28,563 bases of DNA from Thiopseudomonas acetoxidans (GCF_030362935.1 NZ_JAUCDY010000018.1:1-28563); one strand, 5' to 3'. Counted from the stretch's first letter, positions 16,587-23,851 are shown. The notes: generated by a model from the letters alone, not told the origin. Numbers and translations: made by a program.

Positions 16587-17867
16587 ATGTCACAGTGGGA
16601 TGACCAATTAAGTGATCATGCTATCCATGCAAGTATCGAAAGCTTAGCCGATAGGCTAACTGATGACTCGCTTGTGACTGAAGATCTCAACGTTCTTGAA
16701 ATTATCGACAGAATTAAACAGGCTGCATCCTACGTGGAGATTTGTCTGAATAATGTGATTCCAGCTCTAGTTAATCACTCTCATCTTAATAAAGCCAATA
16801 GTCACATATCCAGTATTACCTCCGAATTGAATTCTTATATATCAAATTCTAATGTAGGCCATTTAAATAATACCTCTGCACACATCGATAATTTGATGAC
16901 TCAAATTAATGCCTTGCCTATTGTGAAGCCAGCTATTTCAGAGCAGTCATTCACTCGCTCTCTTGTAGAGTTTAAGTCTCTCGCTGAAAAGTCGTTTAGT
17001 GAGATGAAGAAGGAAAAAGATGAACTGGTAGAATCAGTTAAGAAAATGACTGAAAAGTCTATTAGCCAACAAGAAAAGCTGGATATTCTATCTAAAGAAA
17101 TTGAGCGTTTTGACCAAGGTATTTCAGAATCGCTTAATAACTTTAATGAGCGATTTGAAGAGGTGGAGAACAAATATACTTCCCAGCTAGATTCAAAGCT
17201 CAGCGAATTTAATGAGCGGTACGACAACTATTCAGAAGCCTTTGATTCTAAACTTGAAGAAAGCATAGATGCTAACCAAGAGAATGTAAGTAGCGTTATC
17301 TCTGAGCATAAAGCTCAATATGAGCAACAGCTGAAAAGCCAAAAAGGAGAAGCAAATTCTGTATTAGAAGAATTAGAAGAAAAGAGAGCGGAAGCTTCAA
17401 ATTTGCTTCAAATAATAGGGAATATTGGGATAACAGGTAACTATCAAAATATTGCAAATAATGAAAAAAGCGCAGCTGATAACTGGCGTAGGATTGCTCT
17501 TGGCTTAATGATCGGTATGGTTCTAATTATTGGTATTACCATCTTCATTTCAGCGGCTAATGGATTTGACTGGAAATTGGCGTTGTTTAGGGTTGGGGCT
17601 GCTTTTGTCCTTGCTATACCGGCTGCATATGCTGCTAAAGAGTCCGCTAAGCATAGAGCTTTAGAAAATCATAACAGAAGAGCAGAGCTTGAATTGGCAT
17701 CGCTAGATCCTTATCTCGAAAAACTCCCCGAGGAAACAAGACACAAAGTTAAAGAGGAGCTAACCAAGCAATTTTTTGGCCTAAATACGCCACAGGAAAA
17801 GGGCGAAGAACCGGTTTCAAATAAAGCGATTTTCGAGTTATTAAAGTCGGTCATAGATAAGAAGTGA
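16587..17867 (+). CDS. Cassette 3: coiled-coil protein with two C-terminal TM helices
   Basis: A 426-residue protein of no family I recognise. The N-terminal 120 residues are helical and polar. A long coiled coil follows (about 130-270), rich in Glu, Lys and Ser with heptad-like runs such as KKMTEKSISQQEKLDILSKE and LEELEEKRAEASNLLQ. Two TM helices lie at about 302-322 and 332-348, joined by a short loop. The conserved-looking cytoplasmic tail LASLDPYLEKLPEETRHKVKEEL ends with a short amphipathic segment. The layout, a long sensor-like coil joined to a small membrane hairpin, recalls membrane effectors in some defence and stress systems, but that is only inference. GGAGAA precedes the ATG. 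A+T content is higher than in cassettes 1, 2 and 8, suggesting a different source. Confidence 0.87.
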   Translation: MSQWDDQLSDHAIHASIESLADRLTDDSLVTEDLNVLEIIDRIKQAASYVEICLNNVIPALVNHSHLNKANSHISSITSELNSYISNSNVGHLNNTSAHIDNLMTQINALPIVKPAISEQSFTRSLVEFKSLAEKSFSEMKKEKDELVESVKKMTEKSISQQEKLDILSKEIERFDQGISESLNNFNERFEEVENKYTSQLDSKLSEFNERYDNYSEAFDSKLEESIDANQENVSSVISEHKAQYEQQLKSQKGEANSVLEELEEKRAEASNLLQIIGNIGITGNYQNIANNEKSAADNWRRIALGLMIGMVLIIGITIFISAANGFDWKLALFRVGAAFVLAIPAAYAAKESAKHRALENHNRRAELELASLDPYLEKLPEETRHKVKEELTKQFFGLNTPQEKGEEPVSNKAIFELLKSVIDKK

Positions 17868-17871
17868 TGCA

Positions 17872-17955
17872 ATCTAACAAGCGCAGCCACGGCGACGGAT
17901 TTTTCGTTACGGCTGCGCCTACACTACAAAGCCGCGCGTGCTGCGGGCGTTAGGC
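17872..17955 (+). other. attC of cassette 3
   Basis: 84 bp; R'' ATCTAAC and R' GTTAGGC. Arms GCGCAGCC and GGCTGCGC pair near the 5' half. Confidence 0.85.
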
Positions 17956-17960
17956 AACAC

Positions 17961-18293
17961 ATGGGTAATTTCACCAAAACGCTGGTTTGTGTCGTTTCTG
18001 CAATCTTTGCAGTCCTAGCGATTGATGCTCTCATCTCCGGCAACGTAAGGGATAGCATCACTTTGCTTGTTATTTCAGCATTTGTCGCTTTGTGTGGTGG
18101 TATTGGCTTGTTTTTTCAGCGTTTCCCGTCTCCGCCTCTCGCTCCCGGCGAGGGCAATAGCGCATGGACTCTCCTTAGGAGCTATCGCAAGCAATACCCA
18201 GGGTGGCAAGGAAAGCTGGTTTATTATGGCATCCCCACACTGATATTAATTGTGATGTTTTTTCGCTTGTCTGAGCTTTTGGCTTCCATCTGA
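17961..18293 (+). CDS. Cassette 4: small membrane protein
   Basis: A 110-residue protein with three predicted TM helices (about 8-26, 32-52 and 86-106). A Pro-rich loop (QRFPSPPLAPGEGNSAW) and the basic segment RSYRKQYPGWQGK lie between the second and third. No family recognised. The ATG lies six bases into the span after the attC core, so any ribosome site would fall in the preceding attC. No promoter of its own is evident. Confidence 0.75.
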   Translation: MGNFTKTLVCVVSAIFAVLAIDALISGNVRDSITLLVISAFVALCGGIGLFFQRFPSPPLAPGEGNSAWTLLRSYRKQYPGWQGKLVYYGIPTLILIVMFFRLSELLASI

Positions 18294-18321
18294 AATACTG
18301 TGGCCACATAATGAACTCTCT

Positions 18322-18408
18322 GCCTAACCCGGCGCTCAACCTCGCTCCCTTCAGTTGCTGGACGCTGCGCGATAAGGCCGCGCAGCGCCGGTTAGCTCTA
18401 CGTTAAGC
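18322..18408 (+). other. attC of cassette 4
   Basis: 87 bp; R'' GCCTAAC and R' GTTAAGC. Shares the central GGACGCTGCGCGATAA / GCCGCGCAGCGCC block with the attC sites of cassettes 8 and 15. Confidence 0.85.
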
Positions 18409-18465
18409 GTTCCGGCAGAAAGCCCAACTACCGGAATTCACTAAATCGGGTAATTAGGAGAAAAC

Positions 18466-18789
18466 ATGGCATTTACATCAATAATCTTCAAAAATCCAAA
18501 TACCGGAGCCATGAAAGAAGCACCTGTTGGCTTCTCATGGACGGTATTCTTTTTTGGTTTCTTTCCACCACTATTTAGAGGTGATTGGAAGTGGGCCATA
18601 ATCATGTTCATTATTGCAATGATCACTTTTGGGCTTTCCAATCTTGTCTTTATGTTTATCTACAATAAACTGTACATTAAAGATTTGATTGGATCAGGTT
18701 ACAAAGCTCAATCTATAGCTAGTGGCGACATGAGTTTTGCAAGTGCAAAAGTTGGTATGCAAATTCCTATGCTCGAAGCAGCCGCTTAA
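18466..18789 (+). CDS. Cassette 5: small two-TM protein, DUF2628-like
   Basis: A 107-residue protein with the pattern PVGFSWTVFFFGFFPPLFRGDWKW (about residues 21-44, split here by a turn) resembling DUF2628/HrgC-type small membrane proteins. Two hydrophobic segments (about 26-40 and 44-66) are followed by a polar tail with KDLIGSGYKAQSIASG. The start has GGAG with good spacing. The stop codon falls in the attC R'' site, as is usual for compact cassettes. The biochemical role of the family is not known to me. Assignment rests on motif resemblance only. Confidence 0.82.
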   Translation: MAFTSIIFKNPNTGAMKEAPVGFSWTVFFFGFFPPLFRGDWKWAIIMFIIAMITFGLSNLVFMFIYNKLYIKDLIGSGYKAQSIASGDMSFASAKVGMQIPMLEAAA

Positions 18790-18843
18790 CAAGGCCAGTC
18801 AGCAGGACGCAGCAAAGCTGCGCCTCTGCTGGCGGCGTTAGAT
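18784..18843 (+). other. attC of cassette 5
   Basis: 60 bp; R'' GCTTAAC and R' GTTAGAT; GCCAGTCAGCAGG pairs with CCTCTGCTGGC. Confidence 0.9.
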
Positions 18844-18847
18844 TTGC

Positions 18848-19240
18848 ATGAAGACACCTTGCCCACATTGCCATCAGCCTACTATTTCGGGCTGGAGAAA
18901 AATAAACGCGACAAGCATCCGCCCTGCTAAATGTTCAAACTGTGGGGAAAAAAGCTATGTGTCGGGTTGGAGTCATGCGCTAGTTGCCATATCTTTCGAG
19001 GTGGCATTTTGGGGCAGTATCATCCTTGCTGTTATTTTAAAAAGCTGGTACCCCTTACTGCTTTCTCCGCTAGGTATAACAATCGCTCTTTTTACACATA
19101 GCTCCAACGCAAATCTTATACCCACAGATTCGAAAAAAATATCACGGGCACGCATTAGGGCAGCGCTCGAACTTCTTATAATTGTGTCTATAGCAATTGG
19201 CGGTTATCTTCTTTTCGGGAACGGTGCAAATGCAATCTAA
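18848..19240 (+). CDS. Cassette 6: zinc-ribbon membrane protein
   Basis: A 130-residue protein. The N terminus holds a two-knuckle zinc ribbon: CPHCH at residues 5-9 and CSNCGEK at about 29-35. Three hydrophobic segments follow (about 46-64, 66-82 and 107-125), joined by a basic loop (SKKISRARIRAA). The ribbon would face the cytoplasm. No named family. The stop codon lies in the attC. The start is only ten bases after the cassette junction and has no clear ribosome site, so translation may depend on upstream coupling. Confidence 0.78.
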   Translation: MKTPCPHCHQPTISGWRKINATSIRPAKCSNCGEKSYVSGWSHALVAISFEVAFWGSIILAVILKSWYPLLLSPLGITIALFTHSSNANLIPTDSKKISRARIRAALELLIIVSIAIGGYLLFGNGANAI

Positions 19241-19310
19241 CAATTGGTTCAAATCACTCGCTTCGCTCTCTGGGACGGGCTAAAGCCCGCCCCTTAACCA
19301 AACGTTATGA
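19235..19310 (+). other. attC of cassette 6
   Basis: 76 bp; R'' ATCTAAC and R' GTTATGA. Central GGGACGGGCTAAAGCCCGCCCC hairpin (written here in part) shared with cassettes 9 and 12. Confidence 0.93.
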
Positions 19311-19320
19311 GTATTTAAAT

Positions 19321-19608
19321 ATGGATATCAAGTCTCTAGTAAGAAAAGCATTTTCAATTACGGTGCCATATAGCATCATGGTATTTTCTATTTCAGCAAT
19401 GTTCAGCACTCATGTGCAAACTTTCGATCAAGATGGTAATTTATCCGGCACTATATCTGGGTTCAATGCAATTGTTGAGTTAATTGACTCAAGCGGAGTG
19501 CTCGCCTATCTTCAGTTTGTCGCCCCAAATTTCGGTCTGTTTTTTCTATTTATTCTAGGGGCGCTGTTAATTCAAGGTGCAGTTTATGAACGTATCAAAA
19601 ACTCATAA
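19321..19608 (+). CDS. Cassette 7: small two-TM protein
   Basis: A 95-residue protein with hydrophobic segments at about 14-30 and 66-88, separated by a polar loop (THVQTFDQDGNLSGTISG) probably on the outer side of the membrane. The basic start (KSLVRK) and end (YERIKN) suggest both termini are cytoplasmic. No family recognised and no ribosome site of note. The stop codon is embedded in the attC. Coding status rests on its fit to the cassette layout. Confidence 0.72.
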   Translation: MDIKSLVRKAFSITVPYSIMVFSISAMFSTHVQTFDQDGNLSGTISGFNAIVELIDSSGVLAYLQFVAPNFGLFFLFILGALLIQGAVYERIKNS

Positions 19609-19677
19609 CAAGATGCGGCAACTCGCCAATAAATTGGCTGGACTTCGCTTCACTCGCCGTTGCGCTTGGCGTTGGAC
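19603..19677 (+). other. attC of cassette 7
   Basis: 75 bp; R'' TCATAAC and R' GTTGGAC. Less symmetrical than its neighbours, with GCGGCAA...TTGCGC pairing. Confidence 0.75.
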
Positions 19678-19706
19678 TACATACGAATTTGCATCGAAGG
19701 TAATCC

Positions 19707-21041
19707 ATGACACGCATTAAGGTTTCACTTCTGGTTGTCCTGCTACTGCTGACTGCGCTATGGCTCGCCGCCGATACGCTGTTGCCCGAGCCGTTCACGT
19801 ACTTCTCGTTTCGCACTGTGTTCATGCAGTACAGCGGGGTGATCGGCATCGGCTTGATGAGCGTGGCCATGCTGCTGGCGCTGCGCCCGAAATGGCTGGA
19901 GCCGCATCTGGACGGGCTGGACAAGATGTATCGCCTGCACAAGTGGTTGGGCATCGCCGCCCTGGTGGTCGCCATCGTTCACTGGTGGTGGGGAAAAGGC
20001 ACCAAATGGATGGTGGGTTGGGGCTGGCTGGAAAAGCCCGCGCGCAAACCGGTGGCCGGAGAAACCCTCGGCGCCATCGAAGGCTGGCTGCGCAGCCAGC
20101 GGGGGTTTGCCGAATCCGTCGGCGAATGGGCGTTCTACGCCGCCGTCGTGCTGATCGTTCTGGCTTTGGTCAAGCGCTTCCCCTACCACTGGTTCGTCAA
20201 AACCCACAAATGGATCGCAGTCGCCTACCTTGCCCTGGCCTATCACTCCGCCGTGCTCACCAAGGTGGAGTATTGGACGCAGCCGGTCGGCTGGCTAATG
20301 GCGGCCTTGCTGCTGGGCGGCACCGTGACCGCGCTGCTGACCCTGACGGGGCGGATCGGCACCGGCCGCAAGGTTACGGGAACCATCGCGGGTCTGATCG
20401 ATTATCCCGCGCTGCGCGTGCTCGAGACCGCCGTCGTGCTAGAGGACGGCTGGCGCGGCCATGCCGCCGGGCAGTTCGCCTTCGTCACCTCGGACAAAAA
20501 CGAAGGCGCGCATCCGTACACCATCGCCTCCGCCTGGAACCCCGCTGACCGTCGGCTCGTCTTCATCACCAAGGCGCTGGGCGACCACACCAGCCGCTTG
20601 CGGGAAAGATTGAAGATCGGCATGCCGGTGACAGTGGAAGGTCCTTACGGCTGCTTCAACTTCGAGGATGCGCAGCCACGTCAGATTTGGGTGGGTGCGG
20701 GCATCGGCATCACGCCGTTTATCGCCCGCCTCAAGCAACGCGCCGCCACCCCGGACGCAAAGACGATTGATCTCTTTCATCCGACTGCCGAGTTCGATCA
20801 GGCCGCCATCGACCGTCTCACGGCAGATGCCGAAGCTGCAAGCGTGCGTCTGCACCTACTCGTCGATAGCAAGGATGGACGATTGAATGGCGAACGCATC
20901 CGTGCCGTCATTCCGGAATGGCAGTCCGCCAGCATCTGGTTCTGCGGCCCGCCGGGGTTCGGGCAGGCGCTGCGCGAGGACTTCCTCGCCCACGGCCTGC
21001 CACCAGAGCGTTTCCATCAAGAACTGTTTCAGATGCGTTGA
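19707..21041 (+). CDS. Cassette 8: ferric reductase-like transmembrane flavocytochrome
   Basis: A 444-residue protein of the ferric reductase/NADPH oxidase-like superfamily. The N-terminal half is a haem-binding TM domain with His pairs H78/H92 and H167/H180 (MYRLHKWLG and KTHKWIA). The C-terminal half is a ferredoxin-reductase module: flavin motif HPYTIAS at 269-275, nucleotide motif GAGIGITPF at 330-338 and CGPPGFG at 413-419. It would carry electrons from NAD(P)H through flavin and haem across the inner membrane; the acceptor is unknown. Coding DNA is strikingly G+C-rich beside the A+T-rich neighbours, with long overlapping open frames as a result, pointing to capture from a high-G+C genome. 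GAAGG stands before the ATG. All key motifs are intact. Confidence 0.93.
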   Translation: MTRIKVSLLVVLLLLTALWLAADTLLPEPFTYFSFRTVFMQYSGVIGIGLMSVAMLLALRPKWLEPHLDGLDKMYRLHKWLGIAALVVAIVHWWWGKGTKWMVGWGWLEKPARKPVAGETLGAIEGWLRSQRGFAESVGEWAFYAAVVLIVLALVKRFPYHWFVKTHKWIAVAYLALAYHSAVLTKVEYWTQPVGWLMAALLLGGTVTALLTLTGRIGTGRKVTGTIAGLIDYPALRVLETAVVLEDGWRGHAAGQFAFVTSDKNEGAHPYTIASAWNPADRRLVFITKALGDHTSRLRERLKIGMPVTVEGPYGCFNFEDAQPRQIWVGAGIGITPFIARLKQRAATPDAKTIDLFHPTAEFDQAAIDRLTADAEAASVRLHLLVDSKDGRLNGERIRAVIPEWQSASIWFCGPPGFGQALREDFLAHGLPPERFHQELFQMR

Positions 21042-21086
21042 TGGCAGCCCTAATGCAGCTTATCCGATGAGGTTTATCCACTGAAT

Positions 21087-21156
21087 GCCCAACCCATCAT
21101 TCCACCGGACGCTGCGCGATAAAGCCGCGCAGCGCCGGTGAATTCAAACGTTTAGG
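21087..21156 (+). other. attC of cassette 8
   Basis: 70 bp; R'' GCCCAAC and R' GTTTAGG (a T in place of the usual purine). Contains the GCTGCGCGATAAAGCCGCGC block. Confidence 0.82.
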
Positions 21157-21187
21157 CATTTTTCCACCCCTAAACCAGAGTAGTACT

Positions 21188-21912
21188 ATGAAGTCCCTTA
21201 TAACGACAGCTTCACTTGTTTTTGCAACTCTCCTTAGCGGATGCGCTCATCCAATCAAGATGAGCCAGACGCAACAAAAATTTATAGTTCAACCATCACG
21301 ACTTCTAAATCCTCAGCCAATGTCGGCTATTACATCCCCGCTGAACTTCTAGCACTTGAAGTTACAACCCCAGGCGGCGGCGGTGACAACGTCCGATATT
21401 ACCCATATCGCGACATTGAGTCAGGTTACAAACAGGCATTAGATAATGTATTCACTGGAGTTGTAAAACTACCTTCACCGCCGGACCTTTCCCGAGCAAA
21501 ACAGCAGGGGCTTGACTACATTATCCAACCTCAGATAGTGACCAGCTCTGGGAGTACTGGTTTTTTCACATGGCCACCAACAAATTTTACAGTGGATCTC
21601 ACTAGTAACGTCCGAGATTCAAGCGGAAAAATAGTAGCGAATCCTAGGGTTGTAGGAGTTGGTACTGCTAATAGCGAGCGCCTGTTTGATCACGGCTTTG
21701 CCGGTCGCAGAGCTATGGAAGATGCGCTTTTAAAAACACAGACTGCTTTGAGCGAACTTAATTTTGTCCCGCACGAAATCCCCACACCAATTAATCAAGC
21801 GGAAACATCCACAGAAAAACGCTTGAGCACCCTACTGGACCTAAAAGACAAGGGTCTACTCACCAAAGATGAATATGAAAAGAAAAGGCAAGAGATTTTA
21901 AAATCGCTATAA
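21188..21912 (+). pseudogene. Cassette 9: SHOCT-domain lipoprotein gene with a frameshift
   Basis: The lipoprotein signal peptide and the body are in different frames. From ATG 21188 the first frame encodes MKSLITTASLVFATLLSGC, an excellent signal with lipobox LSGC at Cys19, then drifts into low-complexity sequence and stops near 21350. The body is in the other frame (from about 21270): SANVGYYIPAELLALEVTTPGGGGDNVRYYPY, and it ends in a SHOCT-type tail (LLDLKDKGLLTKDEYEKKRQEILKS). Loss of one base would join them; the A5 run at 21276-21280 is a likely spot. Without the first frame the body has an ATG at 21241 but no signal. It may be a real lesion or a sequencing error. SHOCT lipoproteins have no settled function. 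Confidence 0.8.
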
Positions 21913-21940
21913 AATTGTAGTGCTCCACACGGGCACCGTA

Positions 21941-22016
21941 GCCTAACAACTGGCTCAAATCGTTCGCTGCGCTCACTGGGACGGGCAAAAGCCCGCCCCT
22001 TAACCAAACGTTATGC
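21941..22016 (+). other. attC of cassette 9
   Basis: 76 bp; R'' GCCTAAC and R' GTTATGC. Near-identical to the attC sites of cassettes 6 and 12. Confidence 0.93.
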
Positions 22017-22028
22017 GAGTCGTTCGTC

Positions 22029-22072
22029 TTGACGTACGTTCTCAAAGGCGTACACTTGGTTCAAAGTTGAAC
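22029..22072 (+). promoter_or_regulatory. Promoter and operator of the cassette 10 toxin-antitoxin pair
   Basis: TTGACG and TACACT are separated by 16 bases (22029-22056). Overlapping the start region is a perfect palindrome GTTCAAAGTTGAAC (22059-22072), a likely antitoxin operator. The ATG follows with GAGG upstream. Confidence 0.7.
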
Positions 22073-22088
22073 ACGCAAGAGGTGTGTC

Positions 22089-22331
22089 ATGACCGGAATC
22101 ACAGCAACTGAGGCGCGTAGCAACCTTTATCGGTTGATTGACGAAACCGCTGAGTCCCACGAACCGATCGTCATCATGGGTAAGCGGAACAAAGCTGTCC
22201 TGGTTTCCGAGGAAGATTGGTCTGCAATTCAGGAAACACTTTACCTGCTCTCTGTACCGGGTATGCGAGAGTCTATTCGTGAGGGGATGGATGCTCCCGT
22301 GGATGAATGCGATGAGGAACTGGACTGGTGA
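22089..22331 (+). CDS. Cassette 10: YefM/Phd-type antitoxin
   Basis: An 80-residue antitoxin. The N-terminal MTGITATEARSNLYRLIDE and the following EPIVIMGKRNKAVLVSEEDWSAIQETLYL are the Phd/YefM DNA-binding fold; the acidic, disordered C terminus (DAPVDECDEELDW) would wrap and block the toxin. It starts a bicistron with a YoeB-like toxin, overlapping it by four bases (GTGA). A promoter and palindromic operator sit directly upstream, fitting the usual self-repression by the antitoxin-toxin complex. Full length for the family. Confidence 0.93.
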   Translation: MTGITATEARSNLYRLIDETAESHEPIVIMGKRNKAVLVSEEDWSAIQETLYLLSVPGMRESIREGMDAPVDECDEELDW

Positions 22332-22591
22332 CATGGAAGTTGATTTACTCCAACCAAGCCCAGAAAGATGCAAAGAAGCTGGCTTCCAGCGGCCTCAAAC
22401 CAAAAGCCCAGGAACTTTTAGCACTAATAGCGGAAGATCCATACCGCAAGCCGCCTCCGTTTGAGAAGCTCATTGGTGATCTTGCGGGGGCCTATTCACG
22501 CCGCATCAATATTCAGCACCGTCTGGTCTACCAAGTGCTTGAAGACGAGCAAGTGGTGAAAGTCCTCAGGCTCTGGAGCCACTACGAATAA
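22328..22591 (+). CDS. Cassette 10: YoeB-family mRNA interferase toxin
   Basis: An 87-residue ribosome-dependent mRNase. Residues aligned by eye with E. coli YoeB are present: Glu46 (PPFEKL), Arg65 (IQHRLVYQV) and the C-terminal His85 in RLWSHYE, so the toxin appears intact. It begins with GTG overlapping the antitoxin stop. The stop codon lies two bases before the attC, the compact arrangement seen across this array. Confidence 0.93.
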   Translation: MTWKLIYSNQAQKDAKKLASSGLKPKAQELLALIAEDPYRKPPPFEKLIGDLAGAYSRRINIQHRLVYQVLEDEQVVKVLRLWSHYE

Positions 22592-22592
22592 T

Positions 22593-22670
22593 GCATAACC
22601 AGCTGCTGTTGCCGGACAATTTTTCCACCGCTGCGCTGTTCCAAAATTGCCGCAAAGCTCCACGTTACAA
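22593..22670 (+). other. attC of cassette 10
   Basis: 78 bp; R'' GCATAAC and R' GTTACAA. The 3' arm GCCGCAAAGCT is shared with cassette 16. Confidence 0.83.
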
Positions 22671-22672
22671 CT

Positions 22673-22963
22673 CTAGGTGCTGCGTTTGATATCGCGGTAA
22701 AAGTTTTCATGCGAACCAAGTGCCATTAACTCGAGAGTAAGCGTGCCATCATTAAAACTGTATCCTAATAATGTAAGCTGTTTGTTCATTTTAAATTTAT
22801 ACACGCGTAAAAAAGACAAGTCGCCTTTTTTCTGTTCGCCAAGCGCGTGTTTCGCCATGATCTCTTTAATGGCGGAATCCAGTTCTTTCTTTTGGTTAGG
22901 CTTAAGCTTCTTTATCGCTTTTTTGAAGCTCGGTGTTTGTAAAACACTCGTTGCCTTAACCAA
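22673..22963 (-). CDS. Cassette 11: RelE/ParE-type toxin, reverse orientation
   Basis: A 96-residue toxin-like protein with VLQTPSFKKAIKKLKPNQKKELDSAI and a C-terminal FLRVYKFKMNKQLTLLGYSFNDGTLTL, the strand pattern of RelE/ParE folds. I place the start at a TTG whose bases overlap the antitoxin stop (TTGGTTAA), with GGAG ten bases upstream; an ATG at 23008 would add 15 residues that overlap the antitoxin deeply. It faces opposite to the array direction, so Pc read-through would be antisense. Catalytic residues cannot be assigned confidently. Confidence 0.85.
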   Translation of the reverse strand: MVKATSVLQTPSFKKAIKKLKPNQKKELDSAIKEIMAKHALGEQKKGDLSFLRVYKFKMNKQLTLLGYSFNDGTLTLELMALGSHENFYRDIKRST

Positions 22964-23183
22964 AATCGTAGCTCTCCAGTTTACCTGCTTCTTTTTCAGC
23001 TTGCGCAATTATTGTCTGTTTAACAAACTCATACGGCAAATCTGGATTGTCTTCCATAATTTTACCAATTTTAGCCCAATGCTCTATTTGCTTGGGTGGT
23101 GTCCGGTTCAGTGCTCTTGCCATAATAGTGGCTTTATCAATAAGGTCTTGGTCTAATCGTATGCTGGTAGTTGCCACTGTCAT
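22956..23183 (-). CDS. Cassette 11: ParD-like antitoxin, reverse orientation
   Basis: A 75-residue antitoxin of the ParD-like (ribbon-helix-helix) type: VATTSIRLDQDLIDKATIMARALNRTPPKQIEHWAKIGK, then an acidic tail. The ATG at 23183 lies only two bases after a perfect AGGAGG; the GTG two codons later (23177) is eight bases away and may be the true start. Upstream is a strong leftward promoter and operator. It is the first gene of the reverse pair. Confidence 0.9.
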   Translation of the reverse strand: MTVATTSIRLDQDLIDKATIMARALNRTPPKQIEHWAKIGKIMEDNPDLPYEFVKQTIIAQAEKEAGKLESYDFG

Positions 23184-23209
23184 ATCCTCCTGTGGGCCAA
23201 TATCATCAA

Positions 23210-23238
23210 ATTGTAGCAATATGCCACAATTGAGGCAA
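23210..23238 (-). promoter_or_regulatory. Leftward promoter and operator of cassette 11
   Basis: TTGCCT, 17 bases, TACAAT read leftward, close to consensus. The imperfect palindrome TTGTAGCAATATGCCACAA (23211-23229) overlaps the -10 and suits the ParD-like repressor. The promoter abuts the attC and overlaps none of its core. Confidence 0.75.
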
Positions 23239-23239
23239 G

Positions 23240-23306
23240 TTGTAACAAGTGGGTCAATGCGACTCCAAAACCTGCGGTTTTTCCGCACATTACCCAAGCG
23301 TTAGGA
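23240..23306 (+). other. attC of cassette 11
   Basis: 67 bp; R'' TTGTAAC and R' GTTAGGA; TGGGTCAATGCG pairs with CGCACATTACCCA. Confidence 0.85.
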
Positions 23307-23312
23307 GCCAAT

Positions 23313-23765
23313 ATGAAAAATATCGCTGCATTAACCATACTGTTATTGGCATTAACTGGCTGCGCCACCACAGGCAGTCAATCGCCACAGCAGGCTGCAG
23401 TAACTGCAGCGACTCTATTTAATGGTCAGAGCTCCAGTTTAATTTGGGTTCCAGGCTCAAGCAACGGTATTTCCGGCGCAATGGCATCTGCCCTTATTGG
23501 GAGCGCAGGGTTAGACTCGCCTATTGTCTCAGGTATTCATCAAGCAATAGCACCCGCAAGTAAAACCGATGTGCGTGTAGCCATATCCGGAACTGATAGT
23601 ACGTTTGCAGCTAAGGCCACTATAGCCGCGCTAAATAACACTTCAAGCATGCTACCTAAATTACAGTTGGCGTTTATTGGCTCCAGTGCAGACGCTGATG
23701 AAGTTCGCTCTGCAGTTGAAGTAAAAGGCGGGAAATTCTTATACTCCGCGCCAAATGGCTCCTAA
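23313..23765 (+). CDS. Cassette 12: lipoprotein of unknown function
   Basis: A 150-residue predicted lipoprotein. The signal MKNIAALTILLLALTGC ends in a good lipobox (LTGC, Cys17). The mature part begins with Ser/Gln-rich ATTGSQSPQQAAVTAA and has alternating strands and helices: SSSLIWVPGSSNGIS, RVAISGTDSTFAAKATIAALN and LQLAFIGSSADADEVRSAVEVKGGKF. The repeated Gly-Ser turns would fit a Rossmann-like alpha/beta fold, but no family is recognised. GGAG precedes the ATG. Stop codon is within the attC. Confidence 0.83.
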   Translation: MKNIAALTILLLALTGCATTGSQSPQQAAVTAATLFNGQSSSLIWVPGSSNGISGAMASALIGSAGLDSPIVSGIHQAIAPASKTDVRVAISGTDSTFAAKATIAALNNTSSMLPKLQLAFIGSSADADEVRSAVEVKGGKFLYSAPNGS

Positions 23766-23835
23766 CAATTGGTTCAAATCGCTCGCTCCGCTCGCTGGGA
23801 CGGGCTAAAGCCCGCCCCTTAACCAAACGTTATCT
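23761..23835 (+). other. attC of cassette 12
   Basis: 75 bp; R'' TCCTAAC and R' GTTATCT. Same type as cassettes 6 and 9. Confidence 0.93.
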
Positions 23836-23851
23836 GTACAGGGATAGCTAA

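Noticed and set aside
19758..20855. Long alternative frames inside the flavocytochrome gene
   Set aside because: High G+C content removes stop codons; the translations have no domain pattern.
21270..21285. Programmed -1 frameshift in cassette 9
   Set aside because: The bases CAACAAAAATTTA do not form a canonical X-XXY-YYZ slippery heptamer in the starting frame, so a lesion is more likely.
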